Origin: Khoudiadiopia massiliensis
GTDB lineage: Bacteria > Bacillota > Clostridia > Tissierellales > Peptoniphilaceae
Direction of reading: 5' to 3'
Assembly: GCA_900290095.1 (NCBI GenBank)
Contig: OKQS01000001.1
Location: 674,431-738,430 of the forward strand
DNA: 64,000 bases
How positions within the stretch are numbered: the first letter of the stretch is position 1; each line of letters starts with the position of its first letter. The translations under genes were made by a program, and so were the position numbers. The notes under the pieces are model-generated. The model was not told where the DNA came from, did not search any database, and saw only the letters and a list, made by a program, of their open reading frames with translations. Below, one piece after another: positions 26,913 through 37,249 of the stretch.

Positions 26913-28142
26913 TTAAGAAATCATATCCATTAAAAATCCGAAAAAGAGCTGACTTCCTCTTATCATTTTTTCAAATATATTGGCAACCCTTGTCGCCTTG
27001 TGAGAAATAATGTCTATTTCTTTTAAAACCTTGCCGTCCTTTGATATCACAATATTTCCAAAGACCTGGCCCTCTTTTGTAGGCGCCTTTATTCCCTTTT
27101 TAATATTGTAGTCAACATCGAATTTGGCATGAGAATAGGTGAAAGCATCAAAGCTTTCCTTGGGATAAAGGGTTACAGATCCTTCTTTGGAGTTGGGAAT
27201 ATCATATTTTTTAATAGGCTGGCCTATGTCGACTATAGTCTTTGGAGAAAAACTTCCTTCAGCTATATCAACCAGCTCCTTTGTCGTTCTCCAACGGGCA
27301 TCCTTTGTCGGTGCCCCCATAACTATTGTTATTATTTCATAGTTAATGTTCGTGCTGCTGGATTTTACCCCGAAAAGTCCTGCAAAGCAGTCCTTTGCCT
27401 CATTTGAAGTCCCGGTTTTTAAGCCCTCGATCCCCTTCAGATTTGGCATATATTGGCTTATGGTTGACTGCTTCTTTATATTCCTTTCGGGCTCATCAAG
27501 CTCATTTATCTTTGCGTATTCCCTTATTTCAGGAAATTCTTCCAATATCTTTCTAACGAGAAGATAGAGGTCCTTGGCCGAAGACCTGTTGTAGTCAGTC
27601 CCCAGAGTAAGGCCCGAGGCATTTATGAAATACATGGACTTCAGGCCCAGCTCCTTGGCCTTGTTGCTCATATCCTGAGCAAACTGACTCTCACTTCCGG
27701 AATGTGCCTCAGCAAGGGCGCAAGCCGCATCATTGCCCGATACAACCATCATGCCCTTTAATAGGTTTTCAACGCTGATACTTTCTCCTACTCTCGTTCC
27801 GTAATTCGAAGAACCGGGCATATTATAGGATGCTGCATGTTCTGAAATTGTGACCATCTGATCAGGCTTCATTTTTCCCTCAGCGATTGCCGACTTGACC
27901 AGATAGTAGGTCATGAGTTTTGACATCGAAGCTATGCCGTAAGCTTCATCGGCCCCCTTGGCTAAAATGACCTGATCCCTGTCTGCCTTGCCTATCAGGA
28001 TTGTGGGAACCTGGTCATAATAGGTAATGAGGCTTTTAAAAGCCGTAGCCGTTTCCTCTGCAGGACCGGCTTTTACCGGCAGTGCAGAGAAAACTAAAAT
28101 TAAGCATAGAAATATAGAAAATATTTTTTTAGATTTATTCAT
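26913..28142 (-). CDS. D-alanyl-D-alanine carboxypeptidase (DacF/PBP5 type)
   Basis: 409 residues, peptidase family S11. A signal peptide (IFSIFLCLILVFSALPVKA) is followed by the SxxK motif ASMSKLM near 72, SGN in VVSGNDAA near 135 and KTG in LKTGTSNEA near 242. The second beta-rich domain and a C-terminal amphipathic anchor (FEKMIRGSQLFFGFLMDM) complete it. It trims the fifth D-Ala of peptidoglycan stem peptides. ATG at 28142 shares one base with the upstream stop (TGATG) and has a GGGAGG site, so it is translationally coupled to the ANT(6)-like gene. Confidence 0.95.
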   Translation of the reverse strand: MNKSKKIFSIFLCLILVFSALPVKAGPAEETATAFKSLITYYDQVPTILIGKADRDQVILAKGADEAYGIASMSKLMTYYLVKSAIAEGKMKPDQMVTISEHAASYNMPGSSNYGTRVGESISVENLLKGMMVVSGNDAACALAEAHSGSESQFAQDMSNKAKELGLKSMYFINASGLTLGTDYNRSSAKDLYLLVRKILEEFPEIREYAKINELDEPERNIKKQSTISQYMPNLKGIEGLKTGTSNEAKDCFAGLFGVKSSSTNINYEIITIVMGAPTKDARWRTTKELVDIAEGSFSPKTIVDIGQPIKKYDIPNSKEGSVTLYPKESFDAFTYSHAKFDVDYNIKKGIKAPTKEGQVFGNIVISKDGKVLKEIDIISHKATRVANIFEKMIRGSQLFFGFLMDMIS

Positions 28143-29002
28143 CACGATCTTTCCTCCCACATAGTGCGAAAGGCTTTCATTAATTCAACATCCATCTTCC
28201 TCGGGTATTCAAAGGATGAATCCCGGTCCATAATCAGTCCGGCCCTTCTAAATAGTCTGCATGCCTGGAACAGTGAGTCCCAAAGGCCGTCAATGATGCT
28301 TACCGAATAGGTCCTCAGGAGCATTTGATAGGGCTCCCCTGACAGGTACACATCCAGATTTTCCCCATCATCTCCAAGGTTTACAGAGTATCCCTCCTGC
28401 CTTATCAAAGATGCCTTGAGCATATTTAATAAGACCTCTCTTGCCTTATTAAGAGAATTCTGTGCGGCAAAGGCCTTCTTCCTTTCAAGATAAAAAGCCA
28501 TATCCGTTATATACCTGAAAAATTCCTGGGGCCAAAGTTTTATGCTTTCCATGTCGGGCAGCTTAATCCTCTGAGATAGGTCAGTCACAAGGGGTTCCTC
28601 CGGGAACCTGTCATCCCTGTCAATGATAATCTTGCACAAGGATTCCTCCCTTATCCTTTTTTCCATGGCATCCGCCTTGTCCAAGCATATATCAACTCTC
28701 ATGTTGTTTTCGAAAAAAAGTCTTAACGACAAGGGATCCCTGGAATATATGTTTTTTTGTCTGGCTTTAAGACCAAAAATATCTTCCCACTTGCTTTTCA
28801 AAAGGAAGCTTTCTCCGGACAAAGAGTCATCGCATCCCAGCCACCAAATGTAAGGTGTCAGCTTATCGACAAGTCCTCCCGGGTTCACCCTGCTGCCTAT
28901 CCTGGCGGCAAGACGAATTCCTTTTTGGTCCCCTATATATTTTTCGAAAGCCGGGCCGGCCTCTACGCCCGCTTTCCCATATATTTTAGTTTCCCTGTCC
29001 AT
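28142..29002 (-). CDS. ANT(6)/AadE-like nucleotidyltransferase homologue lacking the DxD pair
   Basis: 286 residues that align along most of the length with aminoglycoside 6-adenylyltransferases. GSRVNP lies at 36-41, RVDICL with Asp104, KIIIDRDDRF near 135, and the C-terminal LLRTYSVSIIDGLWDSLFQA and EYPRKMD segments also match. The family QDYDI motif, which carries two metal-binding Asp residues, is replaced by LTPYIWW at about 48-54. The protein is therefore probably not an active adenylyltransferase and should not be called a resistance gene. It has its own promoter and is coupled to the DD-carboxypeptidase gene. Function unknown. Confidence 0.75.
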   Translation of the reverse strand: MDRETKIYGKAGVEAGPAFEKYIGDQKGIRLAARIGSRVNPGGLVDKLTPYIWWLGCDDSLSGESFLLKSKWEDIFGLKARQKNIYSRDPLSLRLFFENNMRVDICLDKADAMEKRIREESLCKIIIDRDDRFPEEPLVTDLSQRIKLPDMESIKLWPQEFFRYITDMAFYLERKKAFAAQNSLNKAREVLLNMLKASLIRQEGYSVNLGDDGENLDVYLSGEPYQMLLRTYSVSIIDGLWDSLFQACRLFRRAGLIMDRDSSFEYPRKMDVELMKAFRTMWEERS

Positions 29003-29064
29003 TTTTCCTCCGACCGTTAAATCTTAAAAATTAGCTTTTGGGCAAATGCCCGTCAACTCTTATC

Positions 29065-29094
29065 ATTATATTCTAATACTTATGGACTTGGCAA
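29065..29094 (-). promoter_or_regulatory. Promoter of the ANT(6)-like / DD-carboxypeptidase operon
   Basis: Minus strand TTGCCA (29094-29089), 18-bp spacer, TATAAT (29070-29065), about 65 nt upstream of the start. Confidence 0.65.
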
Positions 29095-29116
29095 TTATCC
29101 TATTGTTTCCATTTAT

Positions 29117-30955
29117 TCAGCGTCTGTTTTTCTTGTAGGACCCATCATTTCTTTTTACGTAGAAAAATAGCAGTAGGCCCAGCAGAGGCAAGCTTCCAAG
29201 AAATGCCATAGTTGGGAATAGGTCGCCTGTTTTGGGGGCTTTTTTACCCGAGCTTTTTACAAGTTTGGTTTTCTTACCGTCCCTGACATCATCGTCTTCC
29301 AGCTGCCCCTTTGTTTTCAAGCCCTCTTTAAGACCCGCCCCGTACTCCTGATCTTTTCCTTTCGGATAGATCTTGGTATCTTTTGTTGTGTCAGGATCCC
29401 GCACATCTTTATGATCTTTATTGGCCTTGGGTTCCTCGTTATTTTTGTGATCTTCGTTGACTTTGGGTTCCTCGGTATTTTTGTGATCTTCGTTGACTTT
29501 GGGATCCTTGGTGTCTTTTGGATCCTCTTTTGCCTTTGGATCCTCGGTGTTTTTGGGATCTTCGTTGGCTTTGGGATCCTCTGTGTCTTTTGGATCTTCG
29601 TTGGCCTTGGGATCCTCTGTGTTTTTTGGATCCTCGTTGGCCTTGGGATCCTCCGTATTCTTGGGATCCTCGGTGTTTTTGGGATCCTCGGTATTCTTTG
29701 GATCTTCGTTGGTCTTGGGATCCTCCGTGTCTTTTGGATCTTCGTTGGCTTTGGGATCCTCGGTGTTTTTGGGATCTTCAGTTCCTGCCGGGAGTCCGGC
29801 CTCCATACCGCTGACTTTCACAGTGAAAACATCCCTCTTATACTCCTGGTCGGGATTGGTCGGATAGCTTCTTCCTACATACTGATAAGACTCCTGCTGT
29901 TTATTGTTATCACTCTCAGTTGAGTATATTTGCCAGGTTTGATCTCCTCCGTAATTTGGTCTCTCTACATAGACCTCATAGTCCCCGTCTTTTGTTCCTT
30001 CAGGAACACTGAACTTCAAACTGTAATTTCCGCTTTCCAAAGCCGGATCTTCCGTTCTCATGGGCTGGGTCAGCTCTTCCGATATCTGCAAAGGCGAGTT
30101 CTCCGGCAAGACCACCCTGGTCCCCGGGACTGAGTAGCCCCTAATAACAGGGAAAGTGTAATCCCCTTTTTTATTAACTTCCAAGGTCTTTTCAATTTTA
30201 GCTTCTTCCTTTGATCTCAGTACCATTAAATCGGCAATGGCCAGTTCTTTTAAAAATTCCCTGTCGCCCCTGGCCGGTATCTTTTCTTTGTTCCTATTCA
30301 GACTCTCTACATCTGAAATACTCATTGAGGCAGAATCAGGGCCCTTATACACACTTGCAAATCCGACTTGACCGAAAATGGTCCAGACGGCTATTTGCCT
30401 TAAAAATACCGGCTTGGAATTTTTGTGGAAATAGTAATCGATTTGTCCTGCCCTTTGGAAATCGGCTTCATTGACTTCATACAAAGGCTTCATGATTTTC
30501 TTTATTATGTCGGTTTTTTCATATAAGGCATGCTCATATATATTTTCCGGAGTTGACGTGTTATTCTCCAGGCATAATAAGATCTTGTCGTAATTCCCTA
30601 TATTTGCCGAATATTTTTCTTTTTCATCCTCGCTTGCGAACTTGTCTTTCCAGAAGAAGCCCCTACACTCATAGTATTTTTTATCCTGGTAGGATGTTTC
30701 CTGTCCTTTTGATCCGGCTCTGTGAGGAGATTTTGAAACAACCCTCAGATCTTGGTATACAGGAAGATCCACATAAGTGGCAAAGGCTGTAACGGCATAA
30801 ATATTTCCCGGTATTTTTCCCGGGTCTTTCCTCAGTTTGTACTCAGCTGCCCTGGCCGAACCAGAGCTTGTCACAAATTCCCCTACTATTATGGTAAAGG
30901 CCAATAGTAGGCACAAACTTAATTTTCCTATTTTTTTCAACTTGATTTTTCTCAT
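29117..30955 (-). CDS. Sortase-type surface protein with hexapeptide repeats and possible thioester domain
   Basis: 612 residues from the second of two adjacent ATGs, which has the better spacing to AGGGGG. A signal peptide ends near SSGSARA. The N-terminal domain has a Cys in YYECRGFF (about residue 97) and the motif RQIAVW (Gln about 187), similar to the TQxAIW motif of Cys-Gln thioester adhesin domains. A second beta domain follows (SLKFSVPEGTKDGDYEVYV). Next come about 23 hexapeptides of the type NTEDPK/ANEDPK, then APKTGD, a hydrophobic helix and a KKNRR tail, a variant LPxTG anchor. It should be linked to the cell wall by a sortase, with the repeats as a stalk. No sortase gene is in the window. 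The thioester assignment is inference. Confidence 0.8.
   Translation of the reverse strand: MRKIKLKKIGKLSLCLLLAFTIIVGEFVTSSGSARAAEYKLRKDPGKIPGNIYAVTAFATYVDLPVYQDLRVVSKSPHRAGSKGQETSYQDKKYYECRGFFWKDKFASEDEKEKYSANIGNYDKILLCLENNTSTPENIYEHALYEKTDIIKKIMKPLYEVNEADFQRAGQIDYYFHKNSKPVFLRQIAVWTIFGQVGFASVYKGPDSASMSISDVESLNRNKEKIPARGDREFLKELAIADLMVLRSKEEAKIEKTLEVNKKGDYTFPVIRGYSVPGTRVVLPENSPLQISEELTQPMRTEDPALESGNYSLKFSVPEGTKDGDYEVYVERPNYGGDQTWQIYSTESDNNKQQESYQYVGRSYPTNPDQEYKRDVFTVKVSGMEAGLPAGTEDPKNTEDPKANEDPKDTEDPKTNEDPKNTEDPKNTEDPKNTEDPKANEDPKNTEDPKANEDPKDTEDPKANEDPKNTEDPKAKEDPKDTKDPKVNEDHKNTEEPKVNEDHKNNEEPKANKDHKDVRDPDTTKDTKIYPKGKDQEYGAGLKEGLKTKGQLEDDDVRDGKKTKLVKSSGKKAPKTGDLFPTMAFLGSLPLLGLLLFFYVKRNDGSYKKNRR
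29372..29785 (-). repeat. Coding 18-bp tandem repeats (about 23 hexapeptides)
   Basis: Direct repeats of 18 bp encode x-(T/N)-E-D-P-K. They are near identical in the upstream part and drift (EDHK, EEPK, KDHK) toward the C-terminal end. Repeat number is likely to vary between strains. Confidence 0.93.
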
Positions 30956-31184
30956 CATTTCCCCCTTAAAATTGTTTTGATGACGGCCATCTACAAACAC
31001 TATAAAATGACGAGAAAATCTATGTGTTCCAAGTCCCCGACCTCTTATGTCTCAACTGTTTCACCCGGTAACTCTTGAGGGGAAAACTGTTTTAATTTGT
31101 CGCAAGGGAGGGCGAAAGAAAAAAATTCTGATTGTCTGAACTATATGATGTTGATTGGAACAGGCTCGGGTCATTGGTGTTGGC

Positions 31185-31440
31185 CGCTTTTTGCCTAACT
31201 CACACTATCATCCGGCCAAATTTAGTAGTGTGAGTTCCCGCTTTTTGGCCAACTCACACTATCGCTGGGCCAAATTTTGTAGTGTGAGTTCCCGCTTTTT
31301 GCCTAACTCACACTATCGCTGAGCCGAATTTTGTAGTGTGAGTTCCCACTTTTTGCCTAACTCACACTATCGCCCGGCCAAATTTAGTAGTGTGAGTTCC
31401 CAATTTTTGCCAAACTCACACTGTCGCTCGGCCGAAATGG
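31185..31440. repeat. Palindromic tandem array A, 54-bp period
   Basis: Five copies of AACTCACACTA (starting 31197, 31251, 31305, 31359 and 31413, exactly 54 bp apart; the last reads AACTCACACTG) alternate with four copies of the inverse TAGTGTGAGTT. Arms are separated by about 18 bp (TCGCTGGGCCAAATTTTG type) and 14 bp (CCCGCTTTTTGCCT type). Each 11-bp hairpin is followed by CTTTTT on the plus strand. It fills the gap between the surface-protein gene and the tRNA operon terminator. No gene is seen in the remaining 31001-31184. Confidence 0.95.
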
Positions 31441-31444
31441 GCAA

Positions 31445-31465
31445 TAAAAAAAGGGGCTCAGCCCC
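31445..31465 (-). terminator. Terminator of the tRNA operon
   Basis: Stem GGGGC/GCCCC with a 3-nt loop and eight T on the minus strand, 29 nt after tRNA-Leu. Confidence 0.85.
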
Positions 31466-31493
31466 AAAATATTGCTTTAAGATTTAAAAATAA

Positions 31494-31575
31494 TGCGGAT
31501 GAAGGGACTTGAACCCATACGACCTAAGTCACCAGATCCTAAGTCTGGCGCGTCTGCCAATTCCGCCACATCCGC
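31494..31575 (-). tRNA. tRNA-Leu (anticodon TAG)
   Basis: 82 nt class II tRNA. Acceptor GCGGATG/CATCCGC, anticodon stem CCAGA/TCTGG with loop CTTAGGA giving TAG (reads CUA/CUG), long variable arm, discriminator A. One mismatch is seen in the T stem (ATGGG/CCCTT). No encoded CCA. Confidence 0.95.
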
Positions 31576-31589
31576 ATAAAAAAGAAAAG

Positions 31590-31665
31590 GGTGGATGAAG
31601 GGATTTGAACCCTCGACCTCCAGAGCCACAATCTGGCGCCCTAGACCAACTAGGCCACATCCACC
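31590..31665 (-). tRNA. tRNA-His (anticodon GTG)
   Basis: 76 nt including the extra 5' G(-1) paired with C73, the tRNA-His identity element. Acceptor GTGGATG/CATCCAC, anticodon loop TTGTGGC giving GTG. No encoded CCA. Confidence 0.96.
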
Positions 31666-31700
31666 ATAAGTATAAAACCGTTCTTTTCTCCCGAAGTATA

Positions 31701-31772
31701 CGTGCCATCAGGGATTCGAACCCTGGACCTCCACTTCCGGAGAGTGGCGCGCTTCCTCTGCGCTAATGGCAC
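31701..31772 (-). tRNA. tRNA-Arg (anticodon CCG)
   Basis: 72 nt. Acceptor GTGCCAT/ATGGCAC, anticodon stem CCACT/AGTGG with loop CTCCGGA giving CCG (reads CGG), T arm CAGGG/CCCTG, discriminator G. First gene of the Arg-His-Leu tRNA operon. No encoded CCA. Confidence 0.96.
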
Positions 31773-31789
31773 ACGAAAACGGTTTTTTT

Positions 31790-31819
31790 ATTATATGCTA
31801 AAAAAGATATCAAAGTCAA
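31790..31819 (-). promoter_or_regulatory. Promoter of the tRNA Arg-His-Leu operon
   Basis: Minus strand TTGACT (31819-31814), 18-bp spacer, TATAAT (31795-31790), 17 nt upstream of tRNA-Arg(CCG). Confidence 0.8.
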
Positions 31820-31835
31820 GCCGGAAAAGAGGCTT

Positions 31836-32321
31836 CTAAAGAAGGACCCTCTTGATATCCAGAGACCCGTCATCTTCTATATCCATAATGACAAAGCTCT
31901 TCTGCAGGTCGCCACGGGCCCAGCATGTTGATCCGGGATTAATTATCCTGATATCGCTGATTTCCTCGGATATATAGGCGTGTGTATGGCCGAAAAGGCA
32001 GATATCGCACTTTTCCCTCTTTGTCTTCTCGATGATATTCTCAAGCCCCCTGTAAACCCCAAAAAGATGGCCGTGGGTCATGAAAATCCTGTGTCCGCCA
32101 ATCTCCAATATAAGATTGTTGGGGGTATCCAGGTCCATATAATCGTTGTTCCCCCTGACCTTGACAATGGGCCTGTTCAAGATAAGCTCCATCTCCTCAG
32201 CATCACTGACGTGGTCGCCCAGGTGAATGATTCTTGAAATATCTTTAATCTGTGAAAGTTCAAAACACAGATCATCTATTTTTCTATGCGTATCAGCACA
32301 AATTGCTATCCTGGCCTGCAT
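31836..32321 (-). CDS. YfcE/MJ0936-family metallophosphodiesterase
   Basis: 161 residues. Metallophosphoesterase motifs: CADTHRK near 7, LGDHVSDAEEM near 35, VRGNNDY near 56, MTHGHLFG near 82 and LFGHTHAY near 109. The family hydrolyses phosphodiesters with Mn or similar metals; the natural substrate is unclear. ATG at 32321 has GGAGG at good spacing and overlaps the rdgB 3' end by 29 nt. The rdgB-yfcE-like pair is common in Bacillota. Confidence 0.92.
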   Translation of the reverse strand: MQARIAICADTHRKIDDLCFELSQIKDISRIIHLGDHVSDAEEMELILNRPIVKVRGNNDYMDLDTPNNLILEIGGHRIFMTHGHLFGVYRGLENIIEKTKREKCDICLFGHTHAYISEEISDIRIINPGSTCWARGDLQKSFVIMDIEDDGSLDIKRVLL

Positions 32322-32925
32322 TGATGTCCTCCATAAGCTTGCGATAGGCACCGGCCCTGTGGGAGATGGCGTTCTTCTCCTTCTCCGGCAGCTGGGCCAA
32401 GCTCTTTCCTATAGCCGGTATATAAAACAGGGGATCATAGCCGAAACCCTCATTTCCCCTTCTCTCGGTCAATATCTCTCCGTCCAGCCTGCCCTCATAT
32501 TCCTTGAGACGCCCGGCCTTCAACAGGGCTATTACTGTGGAGAAGTGGGCAGCCCTCTTTCCTTCCTCAACCCCCTCCATTTCCCTAAGAAGCTTGTTAA
32601 TATTGTCATCATATGACACATTGAGCCCCGCATAGCGGGAAGAGTAGACTCCGGGTCTGCCGTCAAGGGCATCAACAAAGAGGCCCGTATCATCTGAAAT
32701 AATCCAATACTTGTCCGGGTCAATTCCCTTTTCCCTCATTGCCCGGGCCAGGCCCTCCACCTTGATCTTGGCATTCTCAGCCAGGGTGTCACCCGTTTCC
32801 TCAATATCGAGGTCTTCCAGGCCCAGGTCGGACTTGGATAAAACCTTAAAGCGGGATTGGTCAATGAGGTCAGTCATCTCCCTGACCTTATCGGGATTGT
32901 GCGTTGACAATACTATTGTTTGCAT
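32293..32925 (-). CDS. rdgB: XTP/dITP diphosphatase (RdgB/Ham1)
   Basis: 210 residues. STHNPDKVREM at the N-terminus, SDDTGLFVDALDGRPGVYSSRYAG near 78 and GYDPLFYIP near 150 are the family signatures. It removes non-canonical purine nucleotides (XTP, dITP) to protect DNA. Lies downstream of ligA on the same strand. Confidence 0.96.
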   Translation of the reverse strand: MQTIVLSTHNPDKVREMTDLIDQSRFKVLSKSDLGLEDLDIEETGDTLAENAKIKVEGLARAMREKGIDPDKYWIISDDTGLFVDALDGRPGVYSSRYAGLNVSYDDNINKLLREMEGVEEGKRAAHFSTVIALLKAGRLKEYEGRLDGEILTERRGNEGFGYDPLFYIPAIGKSLAQLPEKEKNAISHRAGAYRKLMEDINAGQDSNLC

Positions 32926-32968
32926 AAGCGCCCTTTCTAATTATTCTTTATATTCGGTATATTCAGTC

Positions 32969-34984
<2,016 letters not shown>

Positions 34985-34991
34985 TCAGGTC

Positions 34992-37241
34992 CTAGTTTAC
35001 CTTAACCAGTGGCGCAATATCGGCACGGAGGCGCTTTAGCCCCTTGTTTTCAAAAGCCACCGTAATCTCGTCACCGTCACTGTTGGCCATGACGGAAACC
35101 ACAGTCCCCTTGCCGAACTTTTTGTGGCTGACCTTATCTCCGACCCTATAATTGGCAGATCCGGATCCGGTCCGGTCGGCCTTCTCCGCCCTTATCATTT
35201 CCCTTATACGGGCTCTCTGCTTGTCGTATTCCCGCCTCATGGCCGGGTCTGCAAAGCCCTTTCTGTAGGCGTGGCCGCTCTGGCCTCCTGACGATTCACC
35301 GTAGCCCTCGTCTTGACCGCCTGAATACAGGATTTCTTCCTTTTCTATGGAATCCCCCAGCTCCTCAATAAACCTTGAGGGTCTTGAGGGCATAAAGGTC
35401 CCGTAGACCCGCCTGGCATTGGCAGCTGAAAGATAGAGACCGGCTTCAGCTCTGGTTATGGCCACATACATAAGCCGCCTCTCCTCTTCCAAATTTCCCT
35501 CCTCCATGGACCTCTGTGAGGGGAAAAGGCCCTCCTCCAGGCCCACCAGGTAGACAATGGGAAATTCCAGGCCCTTGGCGGAGTGCATGGTCAAGAGGGT
35601 CACACCGTCCCTTGCCTCCTCGGTCTTATCAAGGTCGGACATAAGGGAAAGGTTCTGGAGATAGTCGACCAAATTTGCCTCTTCCTCGAACTCTTCGTAT
35701 TGGACAATGGCATCGTAAAAGGAAGAAATGTTTTCGATTCTCGACTTGTCCTCTATATTTGGAGAAGTCTCAAGCATGCTTTTGTAGCCGCTGGCCTCAT
35801 AGACGAACTTGGCAATCTCGCTAATCGGCTCTGAAATCTTGCCGGCGGCTTGGTCCATAAAGTCCAGGAAGGTGAGAAATTTCTTTCTCTGGGCCGGGCC
35901 CAGGTCTTCTATGATCTCTTCTTCCCTCAGGCTGTCCATGAGGGCCATGCCGTTCGAAAAAGCCAGGTCTTTCAAGGCCTGAAGGCTCTTCGCCCCTATC
36001 CCCCTCTTGGGCCGGTTTATGACCCTCTCGAATGACAAGTCGTCACCCGGATTGACAATGAGCTTCATATAGGCAACCAGGTCCTTTATCTCGGCCCTGT
36101 CGTAGAACTTGAGCCCCCCGACAATCCTGTAGGGTATGCCCTCCCTTATCAGGGCTTCCTCAAAAGCCCGTGATTGGGCATTAGTCCTGTATAGGATGGC
36201 CTGGTCTTTATATGACCTGCCGGCCGCCTTCTCCTTTTCAATATTTGATAAAACCGCCTGGGCCTCTTCGTACTCGCTTTCGTAGACCTTGAAGCTCACA
36301 TCACACCCCTCGGCATTCTCTGTCCAGAGCCTCTTATCCTTTCTTTCAATGTTGTTTTTTATGAGGATATTGGCGGCATTGAGGATCTTTTTGCTGGACC
36401 TGTAATTCTGCTCCAGGAGTATTGTCCTGGCCCCTTTAAAATCCCTTTCAAAATTAAGGATGTTGCTTATGTCGGCCCCCCGCCAGCCGTAAATGGACTG
36501 GTCTGCATCACCCACGGCAAAAATGGAGCTGTCGGGCCCGCAAAGGGCCAAGATCAGGCGGTACTGGGCTTGATTGGTGTCCTGGTACTCATCAACAAAA
36601 ATATGGCTGAATCGCTGCCTATAGTGCTTTCTGATCTCCTCGCTCTTATTAAGGATTTCCAGGGACTTTAAAATGAGGTCATCAAAGTCCAGGGCATTGT
36701 TTTTTTTCTTTTCCTCTTCATAGCGTAAGAAGATGGCGGAGACCAGGGTTTCTATCGGACTTTTGGCCATATTGGCAGCCTCTTCGGGGCTGTAGGCCCG
36801 GTTTTTAAGGTCGGATATACCGGCCAGGATCCCGGCCGGGCTCATGCCCAGGCTTTCGTAGTTATATTTTTTAATAATCTGCTTTACCAGGGTCTTCTGG
36901 TCGGTCGAATCATAAATCGTAAAATTGCTGTTGTAGCCCAAAAAGCCTATATCCCGCCTCAGGATCCTGTTGCAAATTGAATGGAAGGTCCCTATCCACA
37001 TGGAGTCGACGGGCCTCTTAAGTTCCTTTGCCACCCTATCCTTCATCTCCTTGGCCGCCTTGTTGGTGAAGGTGAAGGCCAGAACTGAATTCTTGTCGAT
37101 CTCTCCGTCCAGTATCAGGCGGGCTATCCTCTGTGTCAGTACCCTGGTCTTACCCGACCCGGCCCCGGCCAGGACCAATATGGCCTTGTCTTCAGCCAGG
37201 ACCGCCTCTTTTTGTTTTTGATTGAGTCTATTTAAATCCAT
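34992..37241 (-). CDS. pcrA: ATP-dependent DNA helicase PcrA (UvrD/Rep family)
   Basis: 749 residues, superfamily 1A helicase. Motif I AGAGSGKT near 27, motif Ia FTNKAAKEM, motif II VDEYQDTN, motif III GDADQSIYGWRGAD, motif V TMHSAKGLEFPIVYLVG and motif VI YVAITRAE. The C-terminal Tudor-like segment VGDKVSHKKFGKGTVVS is typical of PcrA. It acts in repair, replication and transcription-replication conflicts. Upstream partner of ligA. Confidence 0.98.
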   Translation of the reverse strand: MDLNRLNQKQKEAVLAEDKAILVLAGAGSGKTRVLTQRIARLILDGEIDKNSVLAFTFTNKAAKEMKDRVAKELKRPVDSMWIGTFHSICNRILRRDIGFLGYNSNFTIYDSTDQKTLVKQIIKKYNYESLGMSPAGILAGISDLKNRAYSPEEAANMAKSPIETLVSAIFLRYEEEKKKNNALDFDDLILKSLEILNKSEEIRKHYRQRFSHIFVDEYQDTNQAQYRLILALCGPDSSIFAVGDADQSIYGWRGADISNILNFERDFKGARTILLEQNYRSSKKILNAANILIKNNIERKDKRLWTENAEGCDVSFKVYESEYEEAQAVLSNIEKEKAAGRSYKDQAILYRTNAQSRAFEEALIREGIPYRIVGGLKFYDRAEIKDLVAYMKLIVNPGDDLSFERVINRPKRGIGAKSLQALKDLAFSNGMALMDSLREEEIIEDLGPAQRKKFLTFLDFMDQAAGKISEPISEIAKFVYEASGYKSMLETSPNIEDKSRIENISSFYDAIVQYEEFEEEANLVDYLQNLSLMSDLDKTEEARDGVTLLTMHSAKGLEFPIVYLVGLEEGLFPSQRSMEEGNLEEERRLMYVAITRAEAGLYLSAANARRVYGTFMPSRPSRFIEELGDSIEKEEILYSGGQDEGYGESSGGQSGHAYRKGFADPAMRREYDKQRARIREMIRAEKADRTGSGSANYRVGDKVSHKKFGKGTVVSVMANSDGDEITVAFENKGLKRLRADIAPLVKVN

Positions 37242-37249
37242 CTCTACAC

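Noticed and set aside
28142-29002. Streptomycin resistance gene aadE
   Set aside because: The two Asp residues of the DYD metal motif are missing, so resistance activity is not supported.
29411-29923. Plus-strand open frame of 170 codons
   Set aside because: It is the antisense shadow of the 18-bp coding repeats of the surface-protein gene and has no ribosome site.
31185-31440. CRISPR array
   Set aside because: The stretches between arms are themselves repeated rather than unique, the repeated arm is only 11 bp, and no cas gene is nearby. The same holds for the arrays at 45.6-46.6 kb and 62.2 kb.
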